This document shows positions 48,358-61,012 of a DNA stretch of 64,000 nucleotides, one piece after another. The DNA lies in assembly GCF_002356335.1 (NCBI RefSeq), contig NZ_AP018165.1, positions 2,294,001 to 2,358,000 on the forward strand, in the 5' to 3' direction. Position 1 is the stretch's first letter. Each line of letters opens with the position of its first letter. Made by a program: the position numbers and the translations under genes. This DNA is from [Mycobacterium] stephanolepidis. Lineage in GTDB: Bacteria > Actinomycetota > Actinomycetes > Mycobacteriales > Mycobacteriaceae. The notes beneath the pieces were generated by a model. That model saw only the letters and a program-made list of their open reading frames with translations, had not been told where the DNA came from and searched no databases.

Positions 48358-50553
48358 CTACTTGGCCGCCGCGGCCTTGTACTCGCGGCGACGCCGGTGC
48401 AGGATCGGTTCGGTGTATCCGTTCGGCTGGTCCTTACCCTCGAGGATCAGCTCCTTGGCGGCCTGGAAGGCGATGTTGCTGTCGAAGTCCGGAGCCATCG
48501 GGCGGTAGTCCTTGTCGCCGGCGTTCTGCCGATCGACAACCGGTGCCATCCGCTTGAGTCCCTCGACCACGTCGGCGTCGGTGATGACGTCGTGACGCAA
48601 CCAGTTGGCCAGCAGCTGGCTGGAGATACGCAAGGTTGCCCGGTCTTCCATGAGCGCCACGTCGTGGATGTCTGGAACCTTGGAACAGCCGACGCCCTGA
48701 TCGATCCAGCGGACCACGTAACCCAGGATCGACTGGCAGTTGTTGTCGATTTCCTCGCGGATGTCCTCCGCGGTCCAGTCATGACGCGATTCGGCCAACG
48801 GAATGGTGAGCAGGGACTCCAGTTCGGCGCGGTGCTTACCGGCGAGCTCCTGGTCCACAGCCTTGACGTCGACCTGGTGATAGTGCAGCGCGTGCAGCGT
48901 CGCGGCAGTGGGCGATGGCACCCAGGCGGTGGTGGCTCCCGCGCGGGGCTGCGCGATCTTCTGCGCGACCATGTCCGCCATCAGGTCGGGCATGGCCCAC
49001 ATGCCCTTACCGATCTGCGCCTTACCGGCCAAACCGGCACCCAGTCCGGTGTCGACGTTGTGGTCCTCGTACGCCAGGATCCACGGCTGCGACTTCATGA
49101 CGGCCTTGCGGCACATCGGGCCGGCTTCCATCGAGGTGTGGATCTCATCGCCGGTGCGGTCCAGGAAGCCGGTGTTGATGAAGACCACCCGATCCGAGGC
49201 GGCCTTGATGGCGGCCTTGAGGTTGACGGTGGTGCGGCGCTCCTCGTCCATGATGCCGACCTTGAGGGTGGCGTGCGGCAGTCCGAGCACCTCTTCGACA
49301 CGGCCGAACAGCTCGGCGGTGAAGGCCACTTCCTCGGGCCCGTGCATCTTGGGCTTCACGATGTAGATGGACCCGGTGCGGCTGTTCTTCAGTGGGCCGC
49401 TCTTCTTGCCGGAACGCAGACCGTGGATGGCGATCAGGCTGGTGAACAAAGCATCCTGGATGCCCTCGGGCATCTCGTTGCCCGCGGCATCGACGATGGC
49501 GTCATTGGTCATCAGATGACCGACGTTGCGGACGAACAGCAAGCTGCGGCCCGGCAGGGTCAGCTCGCCCTTGCCGTCCGGGGTGTTGAACACGCGGTCC
49601 TCGTTGAGCACCCGGGTGAATGTCTTGCCGCCCTTGGAAACATCCTCGGACAGATCACCCTTGTTGAGTCCCAGCCAGTTTCGGTACCCGAGCACCTTGT
49701 CCTCGGCGTCCACAGCAGCCACGGAGTCCTCGAAATCCATGATCGTGGTGATCGCCGATTCCAGCACGACATCCTTGATGCCGGCCTTGTCGGTGGATCC
49801 GATGGGGGAGTCGGGGTCGATCAGAACCTCGATGTGCAGGCCATGGTTGACGAGCAGCACCGACCATTGCGGCTTGCCCAGCTTGCCGGTGTAGCCGACG
49901 AACTGATCGGGGTTCTGCAGCCCCACCGAGAGCTCGTCGCCCAGCTCGACGAGCAGCTGACCGTCGTCGATCTTCAGGCCGACGGCGTCCTTCCAGGAGC
50001 CGCCCGCCAGCGGGGCCGCGCCGTCGAGAACCTCGCGGGCGTAGGCGATGACCTTGTCGCCGCGGATCTTGTTGTAAGACGAGCCCTTCTCGGCGCCATC
50101 GGCCTCGGAGATGACATCGGTGCCGTAGAGCGCGTCGTACAGGGAGCCCCAGCGCGCGTTGGCGGCGTTGAGTGCGAAGCGAGCGTTCAGGATCGGAACC
50201 ACCAGCTGCGGCCCGGCAGTCGTGGTGATCTCGTCATCCACGTTGGCGGTGGTGATGGTGAAATCTTCGGGCTCGGGGACCAGGTACCCGATCTCGGTGA
50301 GGAACTCCCGGTACGCCGACTGGTCCAGCGGCTCGATGGCGCGCTGCCGGTGCCAGCGATCGATCTGAGTTTGCAGGTCGTCCCGCCGCTCGAGAAGCTC
50401 GCGGTTCCGCGGAGCCAAATCGGTCACTACTTTGTCGACCCCGGCCCAGAAAGCGTCGGCATCCACACCGGTGCCCGGAAGGGCCTCGTTGGTGATGAAG
50501 TCGTACAGCACCCGCGCCACGCGAAGGTTGCCCACATCGACGCGATCACTCAT
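48358..50553 (-). CDS. glcB: Malate synthase G
   Basis: 731 residues, ATG with GAGGAG upstream. Condenses glyoxylate and acetyl-CoA to malate in the glyoxylate shunt; cytosolic TIM-barrel enzyme. Signature segments are [56 protein letters not shown] and [20 protein letters not shown]; the C-terminal plug includes [11 protein letters not shown]. Length and motifs are those of the single-chain G isoform (Rv1837c). The 200 bp between this gene and the VWA gene contain no further feature I can support. Confidence 0.96.
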   Translation of the reverse strand: MSDRVDVGNLRVARVLYDFITNEALPGTGVDADAFWAGVDKVVTDLAPRNRELLERRDDLQTQIDRWHRQRAIEPLDQSAYREFLTEIGYLVPEPEDFTITTANVDDEITTTAGPQLVVPILNARFALNAANARWGSLYDALYGTDVISEADGAEKGSSYNKIRGDKVIAYAREVLDGAAPLAGGSWKDAVGLKIDDGQLLVELGDELSVGLQNPDQFVGYTGKLGKPQWSVLLVNHGLHIEVLIDPDSPIGSTDKAGIKDVVLESAITTIMDFEDSVAAVDAEDKVLGYRNWLGLNKGDLSEDVSKGGKTFTRVLNEDRVFNTPDGKGELTLPGRSLLFVRNVGHLMTNDAIVDAAGNEMPEGIQDALFTSLIAIHGLRSGKKSGPLKNSRTGSIYIVKPKMHGPEEVAFTAELFGRVEEVLGLPHATLKVGIMDEERRTTVNLKAAIKAASDRVVFINTGFLDRTGDEIHTSMEAGPMCRKAVMKSQPWILAYEDHNVDTGLGAGLAGKAQIGKGMWAMPDLMADMVAQKIAQPRAGATTAWVPSPTAATLHALHYHQVDVKAVDQELAGKHRAELESLLTIPLAESRHDWTAEDIREEIDNNCQSILGYVVRWIDQGVGCSKVPDIHDVALMEDRATLRISSQLLANWLRHDVITDADVVEGLKRMAPVVDRQNAGDKDYRPMAPDFDSNIAFQAAKELILEGKDQPNGYTEPILHRRRREYKAAAAK

Positions 50554-50653
50554 CGCAACTCCTCTGTGTTGTTAGGGGGTCTGGGACCGGACGCTCTTGC
50601 GATTCGGTGAACATTGATCCTACTCACTGGTAGCCATGTACCCCGAAACCGCT

Positions 50654-51718
50654 CTATATGCGGTGAGTTCCGTCACGCACGGTGCCGACGAGATCCTCCA
50701 CCAAATCCTCGAGTGTGACGAGGCCCACTACGCTGCCGTCGGTGGTCGACATGAGGGCCAGATGACTGTTGCTGCGACGTAGTGCCGACAGTGCCTCCGG
50801 CAGTGGAACCGAGCCGTGCAGACGTGGGAGCGGTCGAATGAATGCGGGGTCGACAATCGCGTCCGGATCGTCACCCATGGTCAGGACGTCCTTTATGTGC
50901 AGATAGCCGAGGTAATCCCCGTGGGGCCCGATGACTGGAAAACGTGAGTAACCAGTTTCCGCCACCACGCGCTCCACGGCGGTCACCGAAGGCGCCTGCG
51001 CTGAACCCGATACCGCGATGGATCGAATCTGGTTAGCGGGCACGACCACGTCCGCGACCACACGGTGCTGGATCTGTAGCGCGCGACGCAACCGGGTGTG
51101 TTCCTCCTCGTCGAGAAGCCCCTCGGACAGCGACTCCGCGATCATCTCGGAAAGCTCCACGGTGGACACGGTAACCTCGAGCTCGTCCTTTACCGGCACC
51201 TTGACCAGCCGCAAGGCGGTGTTGGCGCACCAGTTGTAGAAGGCGATCAGGGGCCGTGCCAGCCGGATGTAAACCAGGTACGGCGGAATCAGCAGCATGG
51301 CCGCGGATTCTGGCCCCGCGATGGCGATGTTCTTGGGCACCATTTCGCCGAGCAGCACGTGCAACAACACCACGATGGACAGCGAGACGACGAATGCGAT
51401 GGTGTGCGTGAGGGCGGGTGGCGCGCCCAGCAGCTCGAATGGCCGCTCCAAAAGATGTGCCACGGCCGGTTCTCCGATGCGGCCCAACAGGATTGAACAG
51501 ATCGTGATACCGAGCTGGGCTCCGGCGAGCATCAGAGACAGGTTCTGACCGGCCATCATCACGGTCACGGCGCGCTTCTTTCCCGCCTCTGCCAGCGCCT
51601 CGAGTCGATCCCGGCGAGCGGAGATGAGCGCGAATTCGGCGCCGACGAAGAAGGCGTTCGCCAAAAGCATTGCGGCGGTGAGGAGTACGCCAAGTATGTC
51701 GCTGCCCATCGCGGTCAT
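50654..51718 (-). CDS. CNNM/CorC-type membrane protein with CBS pair (Rv1841c homologue)
   Basis: 354 residues. A DUF21 (CNNM) transmembrane domain with four hydrophobic segments (about 8-30, 55-75, 95-120, 130-155) is followed by two CBS domains (about 205-345), ending [17 protein letters not shown]. It lacks the C-terminal CorC_HlyC domain that its neighbour has. The family is linked to divalent-cation (Mg2+ or Co2+) transport and tolerance. ATG overlaps the upstream gene's stop, so the two make a coupled pair. Confidence 0.9.
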   Translation of the reverse strand: MTAMGSDILGVLLTAAMLLANAFFVGAEFALISARRDRLEALAEAGKKRAVTVMMAGQNLSLMLAGAQLGITICSILLGRIGEPAVAHLLERPFELLGAPPALTHTIAFVVSLSIVVLLHVLLGEMVPKNIAIAGPESAAMLLIPPYLVYIRLARPLIAFYNWCANTALRLVKVPVKDELEVTVSTVELSEMIAESLSEGLLDEEEHTRLRRALQIQHRVVADVVVPANQIRSIAVSGSAQAPSVTAVERVVAETGYSRFPVIGPHGDYLGYLHIKDVLTMGDDPDAIVDPAFIRPLPRLHGSVPLPEALSALRRSNSHLALMSTTDGSVVGLVTLEDLVEDLVGTVRDGTHRI

Positions 51719-53064
51719 TCCCCCCGACCGTCGGCGTCGGTCAGCTCGACAAGCTCGATCTGGTCGATCCGGCGGCCATCCATGCTCGCCACCCGAGCCC
51801 GCCAGCGGGGCAACTCCGCGAACGGATGGTCCGGCACCACCGCGGACAACTCGACGGTCTCGCCGACCGTCGGGATGTGACCGAGCTCCTGTAGCACCAG
51901 GCCGCCGATCGTCTCGTACTCGCCTTCGGGGGCGCGGTATCCGGTCGCGGCGGCAACCTCGTCGATCCGCAGCAGACCCGACACCACCCAGCCGCCGCCG
52001 GAGGACACCACGTCGGGGGTGGCGTCATCGTGTTCGTCTCGGACATCACCCACGATCTCTTCGATCATGTCCTCGACCGTCACCAGCCCGGCGGTGCCGC
52101 CGTACTCGTCAACCACCAGTGCGGTCTGCATGCCGTTGGCCCGCACCTGCTCCATCACGGCATCGCCGTCGAGGGTGGAGGGCACTACCGCGACGGGCCG
52201 GGCCAGGCTGGCCAGGGTGGTCGTGGCGCGCTGCTCCCGTGGCACCTCGAAGATCTGCTTCACGTGGACGATGCCGATCGTCGCGTCCAGGTCGCCTTCG
52301 GTGATCGGGAACCGTGAGAAGCCGGTGTCCACGGCGATGGCAACCAAGTCGGCAACGGTGTCCGTCGCTTCGAGAGATTCGATCTCGGTGCGCGGGGTCA
52401 TGAGTTCTTCAGCCGTACGGCTCCCGAATCGCAACGAGCGGTCCACCAGTACCGCGGTGGTTTCGTCCAGTGCACCGCTGCGGGCCGAGGTGCGCACCAA
52501 CGAGCCCAACTCCTGGGGCGAGCGCGCCGAGCGCAGCTCTTCGGCGGGTTCGATGCCCATGCGTCGCAGCACCCAGTTGGCGATTCCGTTCAATGCCCGG
52601 ATCGCGAAGGCGAATACTGCCGAGAACAGCACCATCGGGCCCGCGGTGGCGCGTGAGGTCCAGATGGGACGTGCCAGCGCGAAGTTCTTGGGGACGAGCT
52701 CGCCGAAAATCATCGATATCGAGGTGGCGAGGATCAGCGCCAGCGCCAGCGATATGGCGCTGCTGACGGCCACCCCGGTGTACCCGATCACCTGCGTGAG
52801 CAGGCGCGCGATCACCGGTTCGGCCAAATACCCGGTGACAAGCGTGGTGATGGTGATGCCGAGCTGGGCGCCGGACAGCTGGAACGACAGCGTGCTGTGT
52901 GCCCGTTTGACTAACCTGTCTCGGCCGTCACCGGTCTTGGCGCGTGCCTCGATGGAGCTTCGTTCCAATGCGGTCAGGGAGAACTCGGCCGCCACGAAGA
53001 GTGCCGTCCCCGCGGTCAGCGCCACGAACGCAAGCAAGCTCAGCCCGGTGAATAAGAGCGTCAC
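51715..53064 (-). CDS. CNNM/CorC-type hemolysin-like transporter (Rv1842c homologue)
   Basis: 449 residues. DUF21 membrane domain (about 1-190) with several hydrophobic segments, CBS pair (about 215-340, with [30 protein letters not shown]) and a C-terminal CorC_HlyC domain (about 355-435, [32 protein letters not shown]). Putative Mg2+/Co2+ transporter or cation-efflux regulator. First gene of the pair; separated from guaB1 by 104 bp. Confidence 0.9.
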   Translation of the reverse strand: MTLLFTGLSLLAFVALTAGTALFVAAEFSLTALERSSIEARAKTGDGRDRLVKRAHSTLSFQLSGAQLGITITTLVTGYLAEPVIARLLTQVIGYTGVAVSSAISLALALILATSISMIFGELVPKNFALARPIWTSRATAGPMVLFSAVFAFAIRALNGIANWVLRRMGIEPAEELRSARSPQELGSLVRTSARSGALDETTAVLVDRSLRFGSRTAEELMTPRTEIESLEATDTVADLVAIAVDTGFSRFPITEGDLDATIGIVHVKQIFEVPREQRATTTLASLARPVAVVPSTLDGDAVMEQVRANGMQTALVVDEYGGTAGLVTVEDMIEEIVGDVRDEHDDATPDVVSSGGGWVVSGLLRIDEVAAATGYRAPEGEYETIGGLVLQELGHIPTVGETVELSAVVPDHPFAELPRWRARVASMDGRRIDQIELVELTDADGRGE

Positions 53065-53168
53065 CGCTGGCTGGCCCCTTAGGTTGAGTGATCACACGGT
53101 GTGACCATCGTGAGGCTCATGGTAACGGTGCAGATGGCCCGCAGGTACTCAACCATCGGGGAGGATGG

Positions 53169-56086
<2,918 letters not shown>

Positions 56087-56127
56087 CAGCACATCCCTTC
56101 GTTGACGTGTTGTGCACCAAAACCGTT

Positions 56128-56150
56128 CGCTCTTCACGCAAGCGGCTCAT
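56128..56150 (-). repeat. dispersed short repeat / mini-ORF start before gnd1
   Basis: The minus strand reads ATG AGC CGC TTG CGT GAA GAG CG. The 15-mer GAGCCGCTTGCGTGA occurs again exactly at 12570-12584 (minus strand), and related versions lie at 6410 and 40337. Here it opens a frame of 31 codons that runs across the gnd1 start. Region 56087-56242 holds no gene. Confidence 0.4.
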
Positions 56151-56242
56151 CTGAACCGAATGCTCTTCATGCACGCGGCCCTTCGCCGATTCTCGCGTAG
56201 TCGCTTTCGGCCCGCGAGCGCGGGTCACCTACTCGCGGGTTA

Positions 56243-57205
56243 CTAGCTGAACAGGCGCTGAAGTTCGGTGAACCACGGGATCACCACGGCCAGCGTCGGC
56301 ACCACGAGGATGGCGGCAGCGGCGCTATAGGCGCTGCACGACAACAGCAGGCTGTTGCCGTCCCCGCCCAGACGGCGGACCCGGATGAGGGTCGTCGGCC
56401 CGCCGGCGGCCATCGCTCCGACCGGGGTCGGCCCACCGGCACACGCGACGAGCGCGCGGGCCAGGGGAGTCGGCCCGGCCGTCCGCACCGCGGCATCGTC
56501 GGCAAGCAGTTCGACGAGCAGCTTGACCGCTTCCAGCGCGTTCTTGCTGCGCACGATGACCGGGAAGGCGTCGTGGACTGCGGTGAAGGCTTCCAGCACC
56601 AGGTCGTGGCGCGCGCGTAGATGAGCACGCTCGTGCGCGACGATCGCGGTCACCTCGTTGTGCCCCAGCGTGCTCAGCGTTCCCTCGCTGACGACCACCC
56701 GGCTGCGCACTCCCGGTAAGCAATAGGCCAAGGGCTCGTCGACTTCCAATACCCGCAGGTCGTGGTCGCGGCGACGATGGATGTCGTAGCCGCCGCGCCA
56801 GTTCTCGCAATACCGCTTGTGGTCCAGCAGGTCGACGACGGCGCGGTGGTGGGCACGCCGACGGCGGGTGCGTACCCCGACTCGGATCACCGACACCATG
56901 AGCCGGATACCGATAAGGATCGTGATCGCGAACACCGTGACGTAGAGCAGCCACAGACCCCAACCAAGGCGGTCGATTTCACCGGTGATCGTGGCGGTCG
57001 GATGGCCATCCGGGCCAGGTACGAGAAGTCTGCTCGCGATCGCCAGCCCTGAACTGAATGCGGAGAGAACTGCGGCCGCGGCAATGGCCTGCCACAGCAC
57101 CATCGCGGCACGTGGCGCGCGGTATGGCCAGCGCGCACGCGCAAGCAACGCCGGTACGGGACCGGTCAGCAGCAGCGCGAGTATCGCGAACGCCAGGGCG
57201 GACAC
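56243..57205 (-). CDS. M56-family (BlaR1-like) membrane metallopeptidase (Rv1845c homologue)
   Basis: 320 residues. Four or so hydrophobic segments (residues about 2-20, 32-60, 86-110 and the C-terminal 295-315) surround a cytosolic peptidase loop with the zinc motif HERAH in VTAIVAHERAHLRARHDLVLEAF (about 187-209). It lacks the penicillin-sensing domain of staphylococcal BlaR1. Lies 14 bp after blaI; in M. tuberculosis this pair senses cell-wall stress and relieves BlaI repression. No beta-lactamase gene is adjacent. Confidence 0.9.
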   Translation of the reverse strand: MSALAFAILALLLTGPVPALLARARWPYRAPRAAMVLWQAIAAAAVLSAFSSGLAIASRLLVPGPDGHPTATITGEIDRLGWGLWLLYVTVFAITILIGIRLMVSVIRVGVRTRRRRAHHRAVVDLLDHKRYCENWRGGYDIHRRRDHDLRVLEVDEPLAYCLPGVRSRVVVSEGTLSTLGHNEVTAIVAHERAHLRARHDLVLEAFTAVHDAFPVIVRSKNALEAVKLLVELLADDAAVRTAGPTPLARALVACAGGPTPVGAMAAGGPTTLIRVRRLGGDGNSLLLSCSAYSAAAAILVVPTLAVVIPWFTELQRLFS

Positions 57206-57219
57206 ATAACTAGTGTCCC

Positions 57220-57627
57220 TTACGCGGTGGGGCGACCGCCAGCAGATGGATCTTTCGCTTCGAGCTCGGCCAGTGCGCGGCGCAGTGCATCGGCCTCATC
57301 GGGGCCGACACGCTCCACGAAGTGCACCAACGCGGCCTCGCGGGCACCAGAGTTGTTGGCCTGCGCCAACGCATCCACCATCAGGCCCGCGACCAGCTCG
57401 TCCCGGCCGTGCACGGGCGCATAGCGGTGCGCGCGATCATCGCGGTGCTGCACCACCAGATCTTTTTTCGCGAGACGTTGCAACACGGTCATCACGGTCG
57501 TATAGGCGAGGTCACGCCGCGCCGACAATGCCTCGTGGACCTGACGCACAGTCTGGGGCTCGGGGGACGACCAGAGATGGTCCATCACCGCGCGTTCAAG
57601 TTCGCCCAGGCGTGCCATTCCGAACAT
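57220..57627 (-). CDS. blaI: BlaI-family transcriptional repressor
   Basis: 135 residues from ATG 57627 with GGAGG 10 bases upstream; ATG 57618 is an alternative. The winged-helix region is LGELERAVMDHLWSSPEPQTVRQVHEALSARRDLAYTTVMTVLQRLAKKDLVVQ. The C-terminal dimerisation helices contain the conserved GRDELVAGLMVDALAQ. In M. tuberculosis, BlaI controls blaC, its own operon and ATP synthase genes. Two TACTAC-containing direct repeats lie just upstream as likely operator elements. Confidence 0.94.
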   Translation of the reverse strand: MFGMARLGELERAVMDHLWSSPEPQTVRQVHEALSARRDLAYTTVMTVLQRLAKKDLVVQHRDDRAHRYAPVHGRDELVAGLMVDALAQANNSGAREAALVHFVERVGPDEADALRRALAELEAKDPSAGGRPTA

Positions 57628-57652
57628 TCTACGTTCACCTCCGACGCAATGC

Positions 57653-57675
57653 CGTACTACATCCAGTCGTACTAC
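57653..57675. promoter_or_regulatory. direct repeats upstream of blaI, possible BlaI operator
   Basis: CGTACTAC at 57653-57660 and again at 57668-57675, 15 bp apart, 26-48 bp before the blaI start. They contain the TACTAC half-site known for BlaI boxes. Confidence 0.5.
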
Positions 57676-57823
57676 TTCTGACAGCCAACGATCTAGAACT
57701 CGGTCTTTGTTCCAGCGCTCGATCCGGTCTCACCATGTGGGCGGAATTCGTCAACACTGCCCGATGATCAGGAGCTTTGGTGAGGGCAGTCACAACACCC
57801 GCACCTGGCGATGTCATCCTACA

Positions 57824-57842
57824 TGTGGTTAGGCTTACCTAT
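57824..57842. promoter_or_regulatory. IdeR iron box upstream of the FhuF-like gene
   Basis: Contains TTAGGCTTACCTA, matching 15 of 19 positions of the IdeR consensus by eye, 30 bp before the GTG-start gene at 57872. Predicts repression in high iron. Confidence 0.7.
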
Positions 57843-57871
57843 CTTGTCTACGTGAAGGGAGGCTGCCAACT

Positions 57872-58630
57872 GTGACACTGGCCATTGATCGATGCTCTTC
57901 GACGAGGAGCCTTATCGCCGACGATCCGCTGATCGCCGGGATGTCTATTCGCCAATCACTGCCGCTGCACGAATCGAGCGCCCGGCTTCGCGAGCTGTAT
58001 CCCGAGTGCCCTCGGGCCTATGGTGTCGCCGTCATGTCCGATGTCGGCCGGCGCCGATGGTGGCCGCTGGCACGCGCCCTGAACACCGACCGCCTGGAGC
58101 GGATGTACGCCCGCGCCATCGAAGAGACCGGTAGCGATGCGGTCGCCGTTCATCAGCTCGCGGACGCGCTCGTGCACACCGTGGTCGGTCGATTGGTTGC
58201 CCTGGTCGTCCTGGAGGGGCGCGCCTGGGATCCGGGCCTGGGCAACTTATGGGTCTATTTCGATTCCGAGGGCTGCATCGACTGGGCGGGCGTCGTGGAC
58301 CCGACGCTGCGGGTGTTGCCCAACGATCCGGATCGGGACCGCGAGCAGGTTGTGGTGTTCCCCGGCGAGGACGCACTGGCCGCGTGGACGGCGCACCGGT
58401 GCCATCGCGCCTTGGCTCCGTTGTTCACACGCCTGTCGCAGATCAGTTCCGGAACAATGGAAATCGGCCAGATGTGGCAACTCGTGGGCTCGACCGTGGT
58501 GGGTGCGGCGACCCATGTTCCGCTGCTGGCCCGCTCCAGTGAGACCGATGGGATGCGGCGCGGACAGGCGATCCTGGACCGCTTCATGACACTCGGATTG
58601 CCGGTCCGCCACAAGGCCCTTGCAATTTAG
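57872..58630 (+). CDS. iron-regulated FhuF-like protein
   Basis: 252 residues, GTG start with AAGGGAGG upstream. The middle part (HQLADALVHTVVGRLVALVVLEGRAWDPGLGNLWVYFDSEGCIDWAGVVDPTLRVL) resembles FhuF/IucA-C-terminal-type iron-reductase proteins, but the C-terminal Cys-Cys...Cys-x2-Cys iron-sulfur motif of FhuF is missing, so reductase function is doubtful. An IdeR box precedes the gene and a second overlaps its stop, which ties it to iron uptake, for example siderophore handling. Not part of the M. tuberculosis blaI-Rv1847 order as I know it. Confidence 0.6.
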   Translation: MTLAIDRCSSTRSLIADDPLIAGMSIRQSLPLHESSARLRELYPECPRAYGVAVMSDVGRRRWWPLARALNTDRLERMYARAIEETGSDAVAVHQLADALVHTVVGRLVALVVLEGRAWDPGLGNLWVYFDSEGCIDWAGVVDPTLRVLPNDPDRDREQVVVFPGEDALAAWTAHRCHRALAPLFTRLSQISSGTMEIGQMWQLVGSTVVGAATHVPLLARSSETDGMRRGQAILDRFMTLGLPVRHKALAI

Positions 58631-58645
58631 GGCAGCCTTGCCTAT
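58627..58645. promoter_or_regulatory. second IdeR-like box
   Basis: TTAGGGCAGCCTTGCCTAT, 13 of 19 consensus positions by eye; begins within the stop codon of the FhuF-like gene. It may serve a transcript reading into 58808 or a small RNA ending at the hairpin at 58737. Confidence 0.5.
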
Positions 58646-58736
58646 CCTTAGAAACGTCGAACGCGCTACAGCGCGACCAGACACCCGGACCGCGCCGGAG
58701 TCCTGAGGGCTGCAGAGACCCCCGGTCCACTCGAAG

Positions 58737-58773
58737 GAAGTGCCCCACCTGCCTCGGCAGGTGGGGCACTTCT
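58737..58773 (+). terminator. strong terminator hairpin
   Basis: GAAGTGCCCCACCTGCC and GGCAGGTGGGGCACTTC are perfect 17-bp arms with a very short loop, followed by TTCGTT. It separates the iron-regulated gene from the thioesterase gene and leaves about 90 bp of possible transcript after the second IdeR box. Confidence 0.85.
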
Positions 58774-58807
58774 TCGTTACCGGGTGCCGCACTGATATGA
58801 ACGTCGA

Positions 58808-59218
58808 ATGCCAGACACGCCGGAGCACCTCAGCCAGATGCCCACCGCGCCCTTCGACAAGCTCGTGGGGCTCGAATACACCTCGCTGACACCCGAGGGA
58901 GTGTCGGCCACCCTGACCGTCACCGAAAACCTGTTGCAACCCAACGGGATCGTGCACGGTGGCGTCTACTGCTCGGTGGTCGAAAGCGTCGCCAGCGTGT
59001 CCGCCTACATCTGGCGTGCCAACGTATTGGGGGAGGAGAGTGCGGTGGTCGGCGTCAACAACAACACCGATTTCCTGCGCGCCATCTCAACCGGCACGCT
59101 CACCGCGACATCGACGCCGATACATCGGGGCCGTCGTCAGCAGCTGTGGCTCGTCACCATCGCCGATGATCAGAACCGCACAATCGCACGCGGGCAGGTT
59201 CGCCTACAGAATCTGTGA
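58808..59218 (+). CDS. PaaI-type hotdog thioesterase (Rv1847 homologue)
   Basis: 136 residues, ATG start. The hotdog fold is shown by QPNGIVHGGVYCSVVESVASVSAYIW (about 44-69), where HGG and E are the usual active-site residues, and by VVGVNNNTDFLRAISTGTLTATSTPIHRGRRQQLW. The family hydrolyses acyl-CoA thioesters. Stands between blaI and urease genes as in M. tuberculosis. Flanked by strong hairpins on both sides, so it is a single-gene transcript. Confidence 0.92.
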   Translation: MPDTPEHLSQMPTAPFDKLVGLEYTSLTPEGVSATLTVTENLLQPNGIVHGGVYCSVVESVASVSAYIWRANVLGEESAVVGVNNNTDFLRAISTGTLTATSTPIHRGRRQQLWLVTIADDQNRTIARGQVRLQNL

Positions 59219-59220
59219 GA

Positions 59221-59255
59221 CTCGGGTGGGCGCAACCCCCGTACGCCCACCCGAG
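59221..59255. terminator. terminator after the thioesterase gene
   Basis: CTCGGGTGGGCG and CGCCCACCCGAG, perfect 12-bp arms, followed on the plus strand by CTCATTTT. Also lies beyond the end of the convergent lipoprotein genes. Confidence 0.85.
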
Positions 59256-59350
59256 CTCATTTTCGAGAGATGTCGGCCGGCCCCCCGATGGTCGGGCCGC
59301 CACTCTCGTCCCCCGCCCGGGCCCAGTCCCCACTGGATCCGGGTAGCTCG

Positions 59351-60118
59351 TCAGCTCAGCTGCAGTTTGTCGACAATCCTGTCGGCCATCTTCTGCACCA
59401 GCTGCTTTGAATTGCTTCGTGCGCAGACCTGCGTCTGCACAATCACATTGGCGACGCCGTTGTAGGACACGAAGCAGCGATACTTACTGGGCCCGTACGT
59501 GAGGGCCCAATTCACCTTCTTGGCGTTCGACAACGAGACAGACACCGCCACAGGCACCTTGCGCCCGCCGGGATCGGTGAAGTTGTACGTCTTTCCGTCG
59601 CATTCCTTGATCTCGTCGGCTGCCGTCGAGAACTGCTCCTGGGCGGAGTCCTTGTCCTTGTACGCCGCGATTGCCTGATAGACCTGCGCATCCGGGTTCG
59701 TGGCGTCTCCGAGCAACATCTCGGTTCCTCGGAACGTCTCGTACTCCTTGCCCACCGATTCCACGGTGAGCCCCTGCGTCACATTGCACCCCGCGTCATC
59801 AGACTCCGTGGCCGTGAAGGGCTTCTCCCGTTTGTTGGCCTTGGCGACTTCCGTGTCGAACACCGTGGAAATCTCCTCGTTGGTGAACAACGCCGACACC
59901 ATGGCTTCCTCGGTGATCTTGTCCTGCCCGGGCCACCCCGTGAGCCCCGCCGGCCCGCTGCTCACGGGAGCCGAAGCCGGTGCGTTTACCGGCCGCGAGA
60001 CCGTCGTGGTGGCGGCCGTCGACGTTCCGGCGGCGTCCTGCCGGCCGGTACACCCGGACAGTGCCAGCGCGGCGATCGCCATCGCGCACAGCACCGTCCG
60101 CACCCTTGCGCCTGTCAT
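59351..60118 (-). CDS. PknH-sensor-like lipoprotein, paralogue 1
   Basis: 255 residues from ATG 60118 (MTGARVRTVL). Signal peptide with lipobox LALSGC (Cys22), a T/S/A/P-rich linker, then a sensor domain (about 60-255) like the extracellular domain of Ser/Thr kinase PknH. Four cysteines fit two disulfides (AGCNV, KECDG, YRCFV, QVCAR). Tethered to the outer face of the membrane; ligand unknown. Fourth and last of a tandem run read from 62507 downward; 29 bp after paralogue 2. Confidence 0.82.
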   Translation of the reverse strand: MTGARVRTVLCAMAIAALALSGCTGRQDAAGTSTAATTTVSRPVNAPASAPVSSGPAGLTGWPGQDKITEEAMVSALFTNEEISTVFDTEVAKANKREKPFTATESDDAGCNVTQGLTVESVGKEYETFRGTEMLLGDATNPDAQVYQAIAAYKDKDSAQEQFSTAADEIKECDGKTYNFTDPGGRKVPVAVSVSLSNAKKVNWALTYGPSKYRCFVSYNGVANVIVQTQVCARSNSKQLVQKMADRIVDKLQLS

Positions 60119-60147
60119 CGGGCCCCCTACCGTCTTCTTCGTCGTGG

Positions 60148-60912
60148 TTATGCCGGAATCCATTCGGCCATGCGGTCGACGATCGCGGTCACTATCGGAG
60201 TGCCGTTGCCGTTCTGGCACAACAGGCTCCCGAAGAGCGCGTTGTTCTTGGCCCGGTAGTCGTAGAAACACCGCCACCCCGCGGGTTTTCCGTCCCTGAG
60301 CTCCTGTCGCACCCACCTCGCGCTGGTGCCATCGCTCGAGAACTGACCGATCCGCCATTCGATGTCGCCCTCGGTCTGGCGCGAGTCCTGGCACGAAGCC
60401 AGCGACGGGGGATACGCAGTCTGAAGCTGGTTCGCCGCGGCCTTCGCATCGGGGAACAGCACGACCGCTTGCCACACGATGTGGTCGTACCGGTCCTGTG
60501 TTTCCTGCAGACGCGAGCCTCGGTAGGTGGTCCACTCATCACCAAGGCTCTCGCTGCGCAGCCCGGTGAGGACCTGGCACTTGCCGGTCGCGGAGGCATC
60601 GCTGGGTCGAGTGGACTTCAACTCGTACGTCAGCGGTGATCCGACCAGCCTGCCCACATCGTCGGCGGAGATGATGATTGACTCCGCCTTGTCGGGCGTG
60701 ACTGTCACCGGTGTCGGTGGTTCAAGCGAGGTGGTGACCGGTGGAGCACTGGACTTGGGGCTCGCGATCGCCCCGTCCTGTCCATGATCGGCCGGTGCCG
60801 ATGTCTCGGTGGCACCGACTGGTATCGGCTTGATGCCGCCGGTCTCCGTCCCACAACTCACCGCGAGCATCGCTGCCAGGCCAAGCCATCCGACAGCCAA
60901 TACGTGACGCAT
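60148..60912 (-). CDS. PknH-sensor-like lipoprotein, paralogue 2
   Basis: 254 residues from ATG 60912, chosen for GGGAGGGA 6 bases upstream and because the signal peptide starts there (MRHVLAVGWLGLAAMLAVSC, lipobox LAVSC). A linker with TETSAP and PPVTTSLEPP precedes the domain containing GDEWTTYRGSRLQ, LASCQD, WRCFYDYRAKNNALFGSLLC and DRMAEWIP. The four domain cysteines are conserved with paralogues 1 and 4. No kinase domain is attached. Confidence 0.82.
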   Translation of the reverse strand: MRHVLAVGWLGLAAMLAVSCGTETGGIKPIPVGATETSAPADHGQDGAIASPKSSAPPVTTSLEPPTPVTVTPDKAESIIISADDVGRLVGSPLTYELKSTRPSDASATGKCQVLTGLRSESLGDEWTTYRGSRLQETQDRYDHIVWQAVVLFPDAKAAANQLQTAYPPSLASCQDSRQTEGDIEWRIGQFSSDGTSARWVRQELRDGKPAGWRCFYDYRAKNNALFGSLLCQNGNGTPIVTAIVDRMAEWIPA

Positions 60913-61012
60913 CCAAGTCCCTCCCTGCCGATATCCAGACCCGTATCGACCCAAATCATGGCTACATCGGATCGCCGGCGCCCAGTGTTACACGAGCGCC
61001 ACGAGCGATTTC

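Noticed and set aside
48397..50610. Very long open frame (737 codons) on the plus strand opposite glcB
   Set aside because: Mirror of the glcB codon pattern in high-GC DNA; the translation has no domain, and the minus strand encodes an unmistakable malate synthase.
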